This document shows, piece after piece, positions 1-9,122 of a stretch of DNA of 64,000 nucleotides. Made by a program: the position numbers and the translations under genes. The notes beneath the pieces are model-generated. The model had not been told where the DNA came from. It saw nothing but the letters and a program-made list of their open reading frames with translations, and ran no database searches. The DNA is from Chitinophaga alhagiae (GTDB lineage Bacteria > Bacteroidota > Bacteroidia > Chitinophagales > Chitinophagaceae), in the NCBI RefSeq assembly GCF_003568665.1, contig NZ_QXMH01000003.1, positions 655,772 through 719,771 of the forward strand. The letters run 5' to 3'. The first letter of the stretch is position 1; each line of letters begins with the position of its first letter.

Positions 1-917
1 TGGGGTATGATGAAGACCAGGTATACCGCTTTGTGCCCCTGCTGAGCGGCGTGGTGCAGCAGGTGCATTTTACCCTTGGGGACTATGTAAAAAAAGGTCA
101 GCTGCTGATGGAGGTCAAAAGCGCGGAACTGAGCAACCTGCACGCGGAGCTGCAAGACGGGCAGGCACGGCTGCAACTGGCGGAAAGAAAGTTCTCCGCT
201 ACGGAGGCATTGCACACCACCGGTGTGGCGGCAGATAAAGACCTGCTGGAAGTCAATACGGAAGTAGCCGCCGCGCGCACGCAGATACGCCGCATTACCG
301 AAACGCTGGCCCTTTACGGCGGCAGCCTGGAAAAAGGGGCGCTGCTGGTACATGCCGCCATGAACGGGTATGTAGTGGAGAAAAACGTGATAGCGGGCGG
401 GCAGGTGGAAGCCGGCCAGCAGCCCCTCTTTGTGCTTTCCGGCCTGCAGCAGGTGTGGGTGAAGGCCAGCGTGTACGCGGGACAGTTAGAGAACGTGGGA
501 GCTGGTCAGCAGGTAGATATTACCACCACCGCCTACCCCGGCAAAACCTTTAAGGGGCGCATCAGCCGCCTGTCTAACGTATTTGACCCGGAAGAAAGAG
601 TGCTGAAGGCCATCATCAAAATAGACAACCAGGGCCTGCTGCTGAAGCCGGACATGATGGTGAACGTGAACGTACACCAGCCCGCGCAAGACTCCGCTGT
701 GGCCGTTCCCGCCCGGGCCGTACTGTTTGACAACAACCGGCACTACGCCCTGGTATACCATGGGGACTGTGATGTGCAGGCCGTGCCGCTGGAACCGGTT
801 TTCCAGACAAAGGAGCATTACTTCGTCAAACACGGCATCAGCGCAGGAGATACCATCATTACCCGCAACCAGCTATTGATCTACAACCGGCTGAAGGAAT
901 CGCAAACCGTAAAATGA
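1..917 (+). CDS. RND efflux periplasmic adaptor (membrane fusion protein), 5' end outside window
   Basis: This is the periplasmic adaptor of a tripartite metal efflux pump, linking the inner-membrane RND pump to an outer-membrane channel. The reading frame is open from base 3 to the window edge (GYDEDQVYRF precedes the GTG at 33), so the gene is truncated and 33 is not its start. About 304 residues are visible. The lipoyl half-motif LLSGVVQQVHFTLGDYVKKG comes first, followed by a Gln/Glu/Ala-rich alpha-helical hairpin (LHAELQDGQARLQLAERKF), the second lipoyl half (AAMNGYVVEKNVIAGGQV) and a beta-barrel region with AVAVPARAVLF. This is the CusB/CzcB order. The stop lies 4 nt before the pump gene, so the two are co-transcribed. 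The signal peptide and any N-terminal metal-binding segment are not visible. The substrate cannot be told from this part. Confidence 0.88.
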   Translation, partial: GYDEDQVYRFVPLLSGVVQQVHFTLGDYVKKGQLLMEVKSAELSNLHAELQDGQARLQLAERKFSATEALHTTGVAADKDLLEVNTEVAAARTQIRRITETLALYGGSLEKGALLVHAAMNGYVVEKNVIAGGQVEAGQQPLFVLSGLQQVWVKASVYAGQLENVGAGQQVDITTTAYPGKTFKGRISRLSNVFDPEERVLKAIIKIDNQGLLLKPDMMVNVNVHQPAQDSAVAVPARAVLFDNNRHYALVYHGDCDVQAVPLEPVFQTKEHYFVKHGISAGDTIITRNQLLIYNRLKESQTVK

Positions 918-921
918 GTCC

Positions 922-3900
922 ATGACAAAATTTGTAGAAAAAATAGTCACCTTTTCGTTGAAGAATCATGTGCTGGTATTTTTCTTCACCTTCCTGCTGG
1001 CCATGGGCGGCATTATCAGCTATCTCAACACACCGGTAGAAGCCTATCCTGACGTTACCAACACCCGCGCCCGCATTATTACGCAATGGCCCGGGCGCAG
1101 CGCGGAAGAAATGGAAAAATTCGTGACACTGCCAGTGACCAAAGAGATGAGCACCATTCCCGGCAAGGTAGACGTGCGCTCCATTTCCCTCTTCGGGCTT
1201 TCTGTGGTAACGGTGAACTTCAACGACGATATCACTGATTTCTATGCCCAGCAATACGCCGCCAACCGCATGCGCAGCGTGGAGCTGCCGGAAGGCGCCA
1301 GCGCCGAAATAGAGCCGCCCTACGGCGCCACGGGCGAAATATTCCGGTACGTGATCAAAAGCAAACCACGCCCCATCCGCGAGCTGTTCGCCCTGCAGCA
1401 GTGGGTAATAGAAAGGGAGCTGGTGGCCGTGCCCGGCGTGGCGGACGTGGTGAGCTTTGGCGGGGAAGAAAAGATCTACGAGATACGGGTGAACCCCGTG
1501 GAACTGGCCAACTACGACCTCACCGCGCTGGACGTGTACGAAGCCGTGAGCAAAAGCAACATCAACGTAGGCGGAGACGTGATACAGAAAAGCTCGCAGG
1601 CCTATGTGGTGCGCGGCATCGGGCTGCTGGACAAGATACCGGACATTGAGGCCATCCTTATCAAGAACATCAAAGGCACGCCCGTGCTGGTGAAAAACGT
1701 GGCGGAAGTGGTAGCCTCTTCCAAACCCCGGCTGGGCCAGGTAGGGCTGGATGATGAGGATGACCTGGTGGAAGGCATTGTGGTGATGCTGCGCGGAGAA
1801 AACCCCAGCCAGGTAGTGGAGCGGCTGAAGGAAAGGATCACTGACCTCAACCACCGCATCCTTCCGCAAGATGTGAAAATAGAGGCCTTCCATGACCGTA
1901 CCGAACTGGTGGACAAAACCGTAAAAACCGTTACCCACAACCTGCTGGAAGGCATCATACTGGTGTCTGTAGTAGTGTTCATCTTCCTGTTCAACTGGCG
2001 CACCACGCTGATAGTAGCTTCCGTCATACCGCTGGCTTTCCTGTTTGCGCTCACGATGCTGCGCATACAGGGCGTGTCCGCCAACCTGATCTCCATTGGC
2101 GCGGTAGACTTTGGCCTGCTGCTGGAAGGCACCATGGTGATTGTGGAGCACGTGTTCGTAGGGCTTGATAAAAAGGCGCGGCAGCTGGGCATGGAGCGTT
2201 TTAACGGCATATCCAAACTGGGTATCATTAAACGCAATGCCCGTTCCGTGGCTAAATCCATCCTGTTTGCGCAGATCATCCTGATAGTAGCGCTGATGCC
2301 CATCTTCACCTTCCAGAAAGTAGAGGGCAAGATGTTCTCCCCCCTTGCCTTTACGCTGGGTTATGCATTGCTGGGCGCGCTGCTCCTGAGCCTCACCTAT
2401 GTACCCGCCATGTGCAAGGTGCTGCTGCGCAAGAACGTGGTAGACCGGGAAAACCCCGTAACCAATTTTTTCCGCAATGGCATTTTCCGTCTCTTCTCCC
2501 TCGCGTCCCGCCACCGGAAGACCACCATTGCGGCCTTTGTGGTATTGTTAGGCGCCTGCGTGCTGGGTTTCAGCCGGCTGGGCACGGAATTTATCCCACA
2601 GCTCAACGAAGGCGCCCTTTACATCAGGGCCACACTGCCCAACAGCGTGAACCTGGACGAGTCTGTACGCCTCACCCGGGAAATGAAAAAACAGTTGCAG
2701 GAATTTGAGGAAGTGAAATTTGTGCTCACCCAAACCGGGCGCCCCAATGACGGTACAGACCCTACCGGGTTTTTCAACATCGAGTTCCATGTGCAGTTGC
2801 AGCCCGCCTCCGTCTGGAACCGGAAGATCAGCAAAGACGTGCTGCTGCATGAAATGGAAGATGTGCTGCAGGTATACCCCGGCATTGTGTTCAGCTTCAG
2901 CCAGCCCATCATGGACAACGTGGCGGAATATGTAGCCGGCGTAAAAAGCTCACTGGTGGTCAAAGTATTCGGAGATGACCTGTATCAGCTGGAGCAGACG
3001 GCAGACAGTGTCGCCAATGTATTGCGCAGCGTACGGGGCATTGCAGACCTCAATATTTACCGCAACATTGGCCTGCCAGAGCTGCGCATCCGCCTCAGCG
3101 AAAGCCGCATGGCCCGCTACGGCGTAAGCATGCAAGACGCGCAGGCCGTGGTGGAAATGGCCATTGGCGGCAAGGCGGCCTCTACTTTTTATGAGAACGA
3201 CCGCATGTTCGATATCCGTATCCGGTACGACAAACCTTACCGCGAATCTGAAAAAGAGATCGCCAACATCCTGGTGCCCGCCCTGGGAGATACCAAGGTG
3301 CCCCTCTACGAAATTGCGGACATCGGCTTCTTCACCGGCCCTGCTTTTATTTACCGGCAAGGCAACAGCCGCTATATTGCCGTGGGTTTCTCCATCCGCG
3401 GGCGGGACCTGGGCGGCACCGTGTCTGAAGCACAAACGCTGGTGCGCAAACATGTACAGCTGCCGCCCTCCTACGGCATAGAATGGGCGGGAGAGTTCGA
3501 GAACCAGCAGCGGGCCACGCAGCGCCTGATGGTGATCGTTCCCCTCTCGCTGCTGCTCATTTTCTTTTTGCTGTACATCAACTTCGGCAATATGAAAGAC
3601 ACGCTCATTTCCCTTTCCACCCTGCCCTTTGCGTTTATGGGCGGTTTCCTGTCGCTCTGGGTAACCGGTACCATCTTCGGCATATCCGCAGGCATCGGGT
3701 TCATTATATTGTTCGGCGTAGGCACTATAGACGGCATTATTCTCATCTCCGTGATGAAAAGCAACCTGCAGCGGGGCATGGCCCTGCAACCGGCCATTGC
3801 AGACGGGGTGTACAACCGCATCAGGCCGGTGTTCATGATAGCGGTGATGGGCTCGCTGGGGCTGCTGCCCGCGGCCTTGTCCGCAGGCATGGGGTCTGAA

Positions 3901-4014
3901 ATACAGAAGCCGCTGGCCATCATGATAGTGGGCGGCCTGCTCATCTGCATGATACTGAGCTTGCTGGTGCTGCCGCAGTTCTTTTATTATGCGTACCGGA
4001 GAAAGGCTGCGTAA
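922..4014 (+). CDS. Heavy-metal efflux RND pump (CusA/CzcA family)
   Basis: This is a 1030-residue inner-membrane proton/cation antiporter, full length for the HME-RND family. The N-terminus (FVEKIVTFSLKNHVLVFFF) leads into TM1 and then the first periplasmic loop with EAYPDVTNTR and WPGRSAEEMEKFVTLP, which are HME hallmarks. The TM4 motif reads GAVDFGLLLEGTMVIVE at about residues 393-409. The acidic residues are D396, E402 and E409, where CzcA has D-D-E, so the second position is Asp to Glu. A second internal half begins at about residue 525. The gene starts 4 nt after the adaptor stop. It most likely exports divalent cations (Zn/Co/Ni/Cd) or Cu/Ag; the altered triad makes the ion uncertain. 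No TolC-type outer-membrane gene follows, so it may lie upstream of the window. Confidence 0.93.
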   Translation: MTKFVEKIVTFSLKNHVLVFFFTFLLAMGGIISYLNTPVEAYPDVTNTRARIITQWPGRSAEEMEKFVTLPVTKEMSTIPGKVDVRSISLFGLSVVTVNFNDDITDFYAQQYAANRMRSVELPEGASAEIEPPYGATGEIFRYVIKSKPRPIRELFALQQWVIERELVAVPGVADVVSFGGEEKIYEIRVNPVELANYDLTALDVYEAVSKSNINVGGDVIQKSSQAYVVRGIGLLDKIPDIEAILIKNIKGTPVLVKNVAEVVASSKPRLGQVGLDDEDDLVEGIVVMLRGENPSQVVERLKERITDLNHRILPQDVKIEAFHDRTELVDKTVKTVTHNLLEGIILVSVVVFIFLFNWRTTLIVASVIPLAFLFALTMLRIQGVSANLISIGAVDFGLLLEGTMVIVEHVFVGLDKKARQLGMERFNGISKLGIIKRNARSVAKSILFAQIILIVALMPIFTFQKVEGKMFSPLAFTLGYALLGALLLSLTYVPAMCKVLLRKNVVDRENPVTNFFRNGIFRLFSLASRHRKTTIAAFVVLLGACVLGFSRLGTEFIPQLNEGALYIRATLPNSVNLDESVRLTREMKKQLQEFEEVKFVLTQTGRPNDGTDPTGFFNIEFHVQLQPASVWNRKISKDVLLHEMEDVLQVYPGIVFSFSQPIMDNVAEYVAGVKSSLVVKVFGDDLYQLEQTADSVANVLRSVRGIADLNIYRNIGLPELRIRLSESRMARYGVSMQDAQAVVEMAIGGKAASTFYENDRMFDIRIRYDKPYRESEKEIANILVPALGDTKVPLYEIADIGFFTGPAFIYRQGNSRYIAVGFSIRGRDLGGTVSEAQTLVRKHVQLPPSYGIEWAGEFENQQRATQRLMVIVPLSLLLIFFLLYINFGNMKDTLISLSTLPFAFMGGFLSLWVTGTIFGISAGIGFIILFGVGTIDGIILISVMKSNLQRGMALQPAIADGVYNRIRPVFMIAVMGSLGLLPAALSAGMGSEIQKPLAIMIVGGLLICMILSLLVLPQFFYYAYRRKAA

Positions 4015-4167
4015 CAATATGCATGTTACCTCGGTTTGATAAAGTCCGATGCCGGCAGTTCACCATCCCGGCAAACTCAAGTGCCGTTAGCTGGTTATAA
4101 GATCTTAGGTGTTGGCAGAGGGTGCTCCGCAAGATAGACAGTGTGCAGGTTGGCGCGGGGCATCCTC

Positions 4168-5667
4168 TTATTTTCCCTGCGGCGGGTGATAGTTGAGGCA
4201 GCGGTACACCAGGAAAGTCCGTATCACGCGGTTGCCCCTCCTGATGATAACAGGTTGCAACGGGGTAACGGCGTCAAAATACTGCTGCAGCACGTTTGTG
4301 AACTCCTTTTCATCCGCGGCATGCACATTGTCCGGCACGGAATTGATAAAAATACCGTTGCGCCCGGCCAGCGCGGCCACATCTGCCTTGATGTAGTCGA
4401 ATTGCAGTGCGGGCATGCCCAGTACATTACGGGAATACACCAGGCTATCCAGGTAAAAAGTGAGCACAGCGCTGGTCTTATAATCGTCTGCGGAGAAGAT
4501 GAAATCCGCAGGGTATTGTTTTTCCAATGCTTTTGCCTGGCGGGCCAGCCCCGTCCAGCCCACCCATACGTCATCAGAATTGACCGGCACCGGGTAAAAG
4601 AGGATCTCTACCGCCAGCGCCAGATGCACCACCAGGGAACACATCCACTGCCAGCGGAGGTATTTGCCGCGGAACCAGGTGGCCGCCCAGGTGATGCCGC
4701 TGATGTAGGCCGGCATCATCCAGTTCAGTTTCACCCAATAAACGGGAGATATCACAAAAAAGCCCACAAACACCGGCACAAAAAAACACAGCAGGAAAAG
4801 CTGGCGGGGAGGGATGCGGCCAATACGCAAGCCGTACTTGCGCAACAAGCGGTACAGGAAATACACGAGCGCAAACAGCAGTACGGGCATCAGGATGGCG
4901 GCCTGGTGGCCTATTACGCCCAGCACGTCCAGCGGATTGAGCTGCAGGCCGCTGCTCACGCGGGCGGAAGACTGGAAACGGAAAGAAGCAAAACCGTTGT
5001 TGACGTTCCATATCACCACCGGCAGGCTTGCCAGCGCAAAGACCAGCATGCACAACCAGGGCCAGCCTGTTAGCAGCAGGGAACGGTGCTGCCTGCTGCA
5101 CAGCAGGAACAACACTGTGCCCAGCGGGAGGAACAGCGCGGTGTATTTGCTGTTGAAGGCCAGACCCATCATTATACCGGCCCATGCCCAATAGATATGC
5201 TTACGGAGGAAAACCGCGCGATGCAGGCATAGTAATGACAGCGCCCAGAACAAAAGCAACGGCGTATCAGGCGTAGATACCAGGGACAGGATGGTGACCA
5301 TCAAGGTAGAATACAGCAACAGCAAGGCATTCAGGCTGCGTTGCCGGCTCAGGAACTGCCGGGAGAAATGGTAAAAAACGAGCAGGGTACCGAAGGTGAC
5401 CAGCGTATCCGCCAGTTTCAGCGCAAATACCTTTTTGCCGAACATGGCGGTGGAGGCCTTCAACATCCAGGCTATGGCGGAGGGGTGATCAAAGTAAGAC
5501 AGGGCGGGATGTTCACCGTAAAAATGATAGTAGGCGTCTTGCGGCATCAATCCCATGCCCCAGATAAAGACCAGGCGCAATGCCATTACAATGGCCACTG
5601 CCGCCCATACTGCCCTGTTTGCCCACGATGTATATAACAGTTGTGTGCCGAATCCCGGTCCGCTCAT
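4168..5667 (-). CDS. GT-C fold glycosyltransferase (PMT/ArnT-like, GT39/GT83 type)
   Basis: This 499-residue polytopic protein probably transfers a sugar from a polyprenyl-phosphate donor to a lipid or protein on the outer face of the inner membrane. The first loop after TM1 carries D44 (MPQDAYYHF) and the segment EHPALSYFDHPS with D60, typical of the PMT_2 family where a loop-1 Asp is catalytic. About 11 to 12 hydrophobic segments follow, then a C-terminal periplasmic part of about 120 residues (from the SDDVWVGW segment onward). The length is usual for the family. It is transcribed away from the efflux pump and lies 52 nt downstream of the next minus-strand gene's stop. The acceptor is unknown. 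No cell-wall or lipid A genes adjoin it. Confidence 0.8.
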   Translation of the reverse strand: MSGPGFGTQLLYTSWANRAVWAAVAIVMALRLVFIWGMGLMPQDAYYHFYGEHPALSYFDHPSAIAWMLKASTAMFGKKVFALKLADTLVTFGTLLVFYHFSRQFLSRQRSLNALLLLYSTLMVTILSLVSTPDTPLLLFWALSLLCLHRAVFLRKHIYWAWAGIMMGLAFNSKYTALFLPLGTVLFLLCSRQHRSLLLTGWPWLCMLVFALASLPVVIWNVNNGFASFRFQSSARVSSGLQLNPLDVLGVIGHQAAILMPVLLFALVYFLYRLLRKYGLRIGRIPPRQLFLLCFFVPVFVGFFVISPVYWVKLNWMMPAYISGITWAATWFRGKYLRWQWMCSLVVHLALAVEILFYPVPVNSDDVWVGWTGLARQAKALEKQYPADFIFSADDYKTSAVLTFYLDSLVYSRNVLGMPALQFDYIKADVAALAGRNGIFINSVPDNVHAADEKEFTNVLQQYFDAVTPLQPVIIRRGNRVIRTFLVYRCLNYHPPQGK

Positions 5668-5719
5668 GCTTTGTGTTACTACCAGTAAAAAAGTGTGACG
5701 GTTATAAATCTACGAAATA

Positions 5720-8101
5720 TTACTCCGCCCGCAAACTCTTTACAGGATTAGTCATAGCTGCTTTAATACTCTGGTAGCTGACGGTGAGCAGGGTGATGGC
5801 AATGGCGCCCAGGCAGGTGGCGGCAATGACCCACCAGGAAATGCCGGTACGGTATTCGTACCGCAGCAGCCATTTGTCCATAAAATAATACCCCAGCGGC
5901 ACAGCAATTACCAGCGCTATCAGTACCAGCGCCACAAAGTCTTTAGACATCAGGCCCCAGAGGTTGAACACCGATGCGCCCAGCACCTTGCGCACGCCAA
6001 TTTCTTTTACCCGCTGCTCCGCCATAAAAGAAGCCATGCCGAACAGGCCCAGGCTGCTGATGAAAATGGCGAGGATGGCAAAGAAACTGGAGAGCCGCCC
6101 GATGCGCTGCTCGGCATCAAATTTTTTGGCATAGACCTGGTCTGCGAACTCATAGATGAAAGGAGCGCCGGGGTTCAATTTCCTGAATACCGCTTCTATG
6201 GCGGGCAGGGCTTCCGCAGTGCGTTTGGCGGGGTTGATGCGCACGTTTATTATGCTTTTATTGTCATCCAGCGCAAATATTGTTCTGAACACAGGATCGT
6301 AGGGGGATTGCATCACCATGTCTTTTACCACACCAATTACGGTAAAGGCGTTGCCGTCTTTTTTCACCACTTCCCCTACCGGGCTTTTAAGGCCCATGAA
6401 CCTGACGGCAGATTCGTTGAGGATGATGGCCGTGCTGTCTGACGCAAAGTCTTTCGAGAAATCACGCCCGGCAATGATCTGCCAGCCCACGCTTTTGCCA
6501 TAGTCATGCGAAACGTCTACCGCCGCAAAGTTACCCTGCGCGCCAGGCTGCATGTCTCTCCAGGTGTAGCCGTTGTTAACGGCGTTGATGCCCGTGGTAG
6601 CGGTAGACGAATAAGACGCGGCGGTAACGGCGCCGGTGGCCAGCAGCTCGTCCCGGAGCAGGTCAAACCTGTCACGCAAGGCGGGCGTACTCATGGGCAC
6701 GGCCAGCAGGCCCTCCCGGCTGTAGGCCACGGGACGGTCTTTGGCGTAGTGGATTTGCCGGAACACTACAATAGTACCTATAATGAGTATGACCGATACG
6801 GTAAACTGCACTACTACCAGTGCCTTGCGGGGCAGGGCGGCGTAGCGGCCCGCGCGGAAGGTGCCTTTCAATACCTTGATGGGCTGGAAGGAAGACAAGT
6901 ACAGCGCGGGGTAACTGCCGGCCACCAACCCGGTGAAGAACGTAAAACCCAGCCCGGCCGCCCAGAAGGCGGGCATATGGTAAGGAATACTTACTTTTTT
7001 GTCTGCCACTTCATTAAATATGGGCAAACCTGCCTGCACCATCACCAGCGCCAGCACAAAGCCGATGGCCGCCAGCAGGAGTGATTCACTGTAAAACTGC
7101 GCCACCAGCTGCCCCCTGACGGAGCCTACGGCCTTGCGGATGCCTACTTCCCGGGCGCGTTTTTCGGATCGGGCGGTGCTCAGGTTCATAAAATTGATAC
7201 AGGCCAGCAGCAACACAAATATGCCGATAATACCGAACAGCCACACAAACTGAATGCGGCCACCTGTGTTTTTGCCGTTCTCCCAGTTGGCGAACAGGTG
7301 CCACTTGCTCATGGGGTGCAGGAACACCTCCGGCTGGAACACCCGCTCTTCCGGCCGTACCTTGTTGAGGCGCAGGTCTTTTATTTTGGCGGATACCTTG
7401 TCAAGGTCCGCATGGTCTGCCAGTTGCGCATACGCCTGCATAAAGTTGGAGCGCCAGGGGTTTTCCATTTCCCGTATCCAGGTTTCTTTTATCAGCACCA
7501 GTTCCCAGGGCGCTATAAAAGCCAGATCGCGGAAAGCGGAGTTATAGGGCAGGTCTTCATATACGCCCGTTACCTTCAGGTCTGTATCATTATCCAGCTT
7601 CACCACCTTGTCTAACGGATCGGCATGGCCGAACAGCGCTTTAGCGGTGGAGGCGGACAGCATAACGGAGTACGGGTCTTTCAGCCCGGCCCTGGTGCCG
7701 CTCAGCATGTTGAGCGTGATCATTTCCGGGAAGTCAGGCTCAAAAAAATTGCCTTTTTTGAATATAAAGTTGTCTTTAAAGCGCAGTACATGCTCGTACG
7801 TCCACGAGCTCATGGAAATATACTTGAAATCGCTGCCGTACTTTTCCCGCAGCTCCTCTCCCAACAGGTAGGGCACCGCGGTTTGCGCGCCTTTTACGCC
7901 GTTGAAGGTCTGGTGCTGCATTACGGACACAATGCGGTCGTAATGATCGTGATTGCGGCTGTACGTCACTTCGTCCCTGATCCATAAACCGATCAGCAGG
8001 GCCACGGCCATGCCTACAGACAGCCCCGCTATATTGATGAACGAGAAGGTTTTGTTCTTGAGGAGGTTTCTCCAGGCAATCTTGAGGTAATTCCTGATCA
8101 T
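5720..8101 (-). CDS. ABC transporter permease, MacB/FtsX type
   Basis: This is a 793-residue permease of the large Bacteroidota family of MacB-like ABC transporter subunits with two FtsX domains. I chose the ATG at 8101 because the family begins MIRNYLKIAWRNLLKNK directly before TM1; the frame is open further upstream to 8260 without family character. The order is TM1 (FINIAGLSVGMAVALLIGLW), a MacB periplasmic core domain, a first FtsX TM cluster (IRFVWLFGIIGIFVLLLACI, with the RAREVGIRKAVGS coupling segment), a second periplasmic domain, and a second FtsX cluster with VKEIGVRKVLGAS. These GIRK/GVRK coupling helices contact the ATPase, which is not encoded next to it. Such proteins act in mechanotransmission, export of peptides or antibiotics, or lipoprotein traffic. 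The substrate is unknown. Confidence 0.9.
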   Translation of the reverse strand: MIRNYLKIAWRNLLKNKTFSFINIAGLSVGMAVALLIGLWIRDEVTYSRNHDHYDRIVSVMQHQTFNGVKGAQTAVPYLLGEELREKYGSDFKYISMSSWTYEHVLRFKDNFIFKKGNFFEPDFPEMITLNMLSGTRAGLKDPYSVMLSASTAKALFGHADPLDKVVKLDNDTDLKVTGVYEDLPYNSAFRDLAFIAPWELVLIKETWIREMENPWRSNFMQAYAQLADHADLDKVSAKIKDLRLNKVRPEERVFQPEVFLHPMSKWHLFANWENGKNTGGRIQFVWLFGIIGIFVLLLACINFMNLSTARSEKRAREVGIRKAVGSVRGQLVAQFYSESLLLAAIGFVLALVMVQAGLPIFNEVADKKVSIPYHMPAFWAAGLGFTFFTGLVAGSYPALYLSSFQPIKVLKGTFRAGRYAALPRKALVVVQFTVSVILIIGTIVVFRQIHYAKDRPVAYSREGLLAVPMSTPALRDRFDLLRDELLATGAVTAASYSSTATTGINAVNNGYTWRDMQPGAQGNFAAVDVSHDYGKSVGWQIIAGRDFSKDFASDSTAIILNESAVRFMGLKSPVGEVVKKDGNAFTVIGVVKDMVMQSPYDPVFRTIFALDDNKSIINVRINPAKRTAEALPAIEAVFRKLNPGAPFIYEFADQVYAKKFDAEQRIGRLSSFFAILAIFISSLGLFGMASFMAEQRVKEIGVRKVLGASVFNLWGLMSKDFVALVLIALVIAVPLGYYFMDKWLLRYEYRTGISWWVIAATCLGAIAITLLTVSYQSIKAAMTNPVKSLRAE

Positions 8102-8333
8102 GCCCTCCGTGACCGCCAACAAAATGCCAGAAATACAGGCTACGGCAGGTAAGTCCATTATACATGTTATTTTATGATAATTTGTTCGGTTTTGATACAC
8201 GGGTTGTCCGGGAACGCGGAAAGCGGGGCATGCACATCCCGCCCGGCCCCTCTTCCCCACAATTCAACCCCGCAACTCAACAATTCGTTAGAAATTTGCT
8301 GGTGGCCTGTATAAATGCATTCATTTTTGTACC

Positions 8334-9122
8334 ATGAAGAAATACACCATGATCACCGGCGCCAGCTCCGGTTTGGGTAAAGCCTTTGCCATAGAGTGCG
8401 CCGCCATGGGCCGCCATATTATACTGATGGCGTTGCCGGGCGGGAACACGGCCTCCCTGGCCCGCAGTATTGCCCTCCAGTACGGGGTAGACGTACAGGT
8501 GTTCGAGTTTGACCTGACAGACAGCCCCGCCCTCCACCATCACCTGCACCACATCAACGAACGGTACGAAGTAGACTTCCTCATCAACAACGCCGGTGTG
8601 GGCGGTACCTCTCCCCTGATGGAAACGGCGGTGGAAAGCATAGACCGCATTATACAGGTGAACGTGCGCAGCACCGCGCTGATCACCCGGCTCATGATGC
8701 CGCTGCTGCTCCGGAACCAAAAGAGTTATATCATGAATATTTCCAGCATGGCGGCCTTTACGCCCATTGCCTATAAAACGGTGTACCCTGCGTCCAAAGC
8801 CTTCATTTCTTCCTTTTCATTGGGGCTGAAAGAGGAGTTTGTCGGTACGGGCCTGTCTGTCAGCGTGGTATATCCCGGCCCCATGATGACCAATTCGCAG
8901 ACCTCCCGCCGCATCATAGGCCAGGGCCTCAAGGGTAAAATGGGCTTGCTCACCGCTACCGCCATTGCGCAGCTGGCCGTACGTAAAACACTGGCCGGCA
9001 GCCCCATCATCATACCCGGTTTCATGAACCGGGTGAATCACCTGCTGATGAGCCTGCTGCCCGCGGAATGGAAATTGCGCATTGTATCGCGGGAAGTAAA
9101 AAAGGAGATCCGTTATGCATAA
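8334..9122 (+). CDS. Short-chain dehydrogenase/reductase (classical SDR)
   Basis: A 262-residue NAD(P)-dependent oxidoreductase. The cofactor motif TGASSGLG is at residues 8-15 and NNAG at 85-88. The catalytic residues are the serine in NISSMA (about 137), Y151 and K155 (YPASK). The length is normal for classical SDRs. It opens a four-gene plus-strand run: it overlaps the next gene by 8 nt and is followed by a two-component pair. The C-terminal part (MNRVNHLLMSLLPAEWK) resembles SDRs annotated as acting on lipids or steroids, but the substrate cannot be fixed from sequence. The start is directly preceded by a T-rich stretch (ATTTTTGTACC). Confidence 0.9.
   Translation: MKKYTMITGASSGLGKAFAIECAAMGRHIILMALPGGNTASLARSIALQYGVDVQVFEFDLTDSPALHHHLHHINERYEVDFLINNAGVGGTSPLMETAVESIDRIIQVNVRSTALITRLMMPLLLRNQKSYIMNISSMAAFTPIAYKTVYPASKAFISSFSLGLKEEFVGTGLSVSVVYPGPMMTNSQTSRRIIGQGLKGKMGLLTATAIAQLAVRKTLAGSPIIIPGFMNRVNHLLMSLLPAEWKLRIVSREVKKEIRYA

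Noticed and set aside
859..2514. 551-residue open frame on the minus strand inside the RND pump gene
   Set aside because: It is antisense to a gene with full family homology, has a His/Gln-rich composition typical of reverse frames of GC-rich coding DNA, and shows no motif.
4050..4073. Hairpin TGCCGG...CCGGCA after the RND pump gene
   Set aside because: The stem is only 6 bp with a 12-nt loop and no T-tract, so I do not call it a terminator.
5720..8260. Longer form of the permease gene starting at 8260
   Set aside because: The first 53 residues of that frame lack family character; the family start MIRNYLKIAWRNLL is at 8101.
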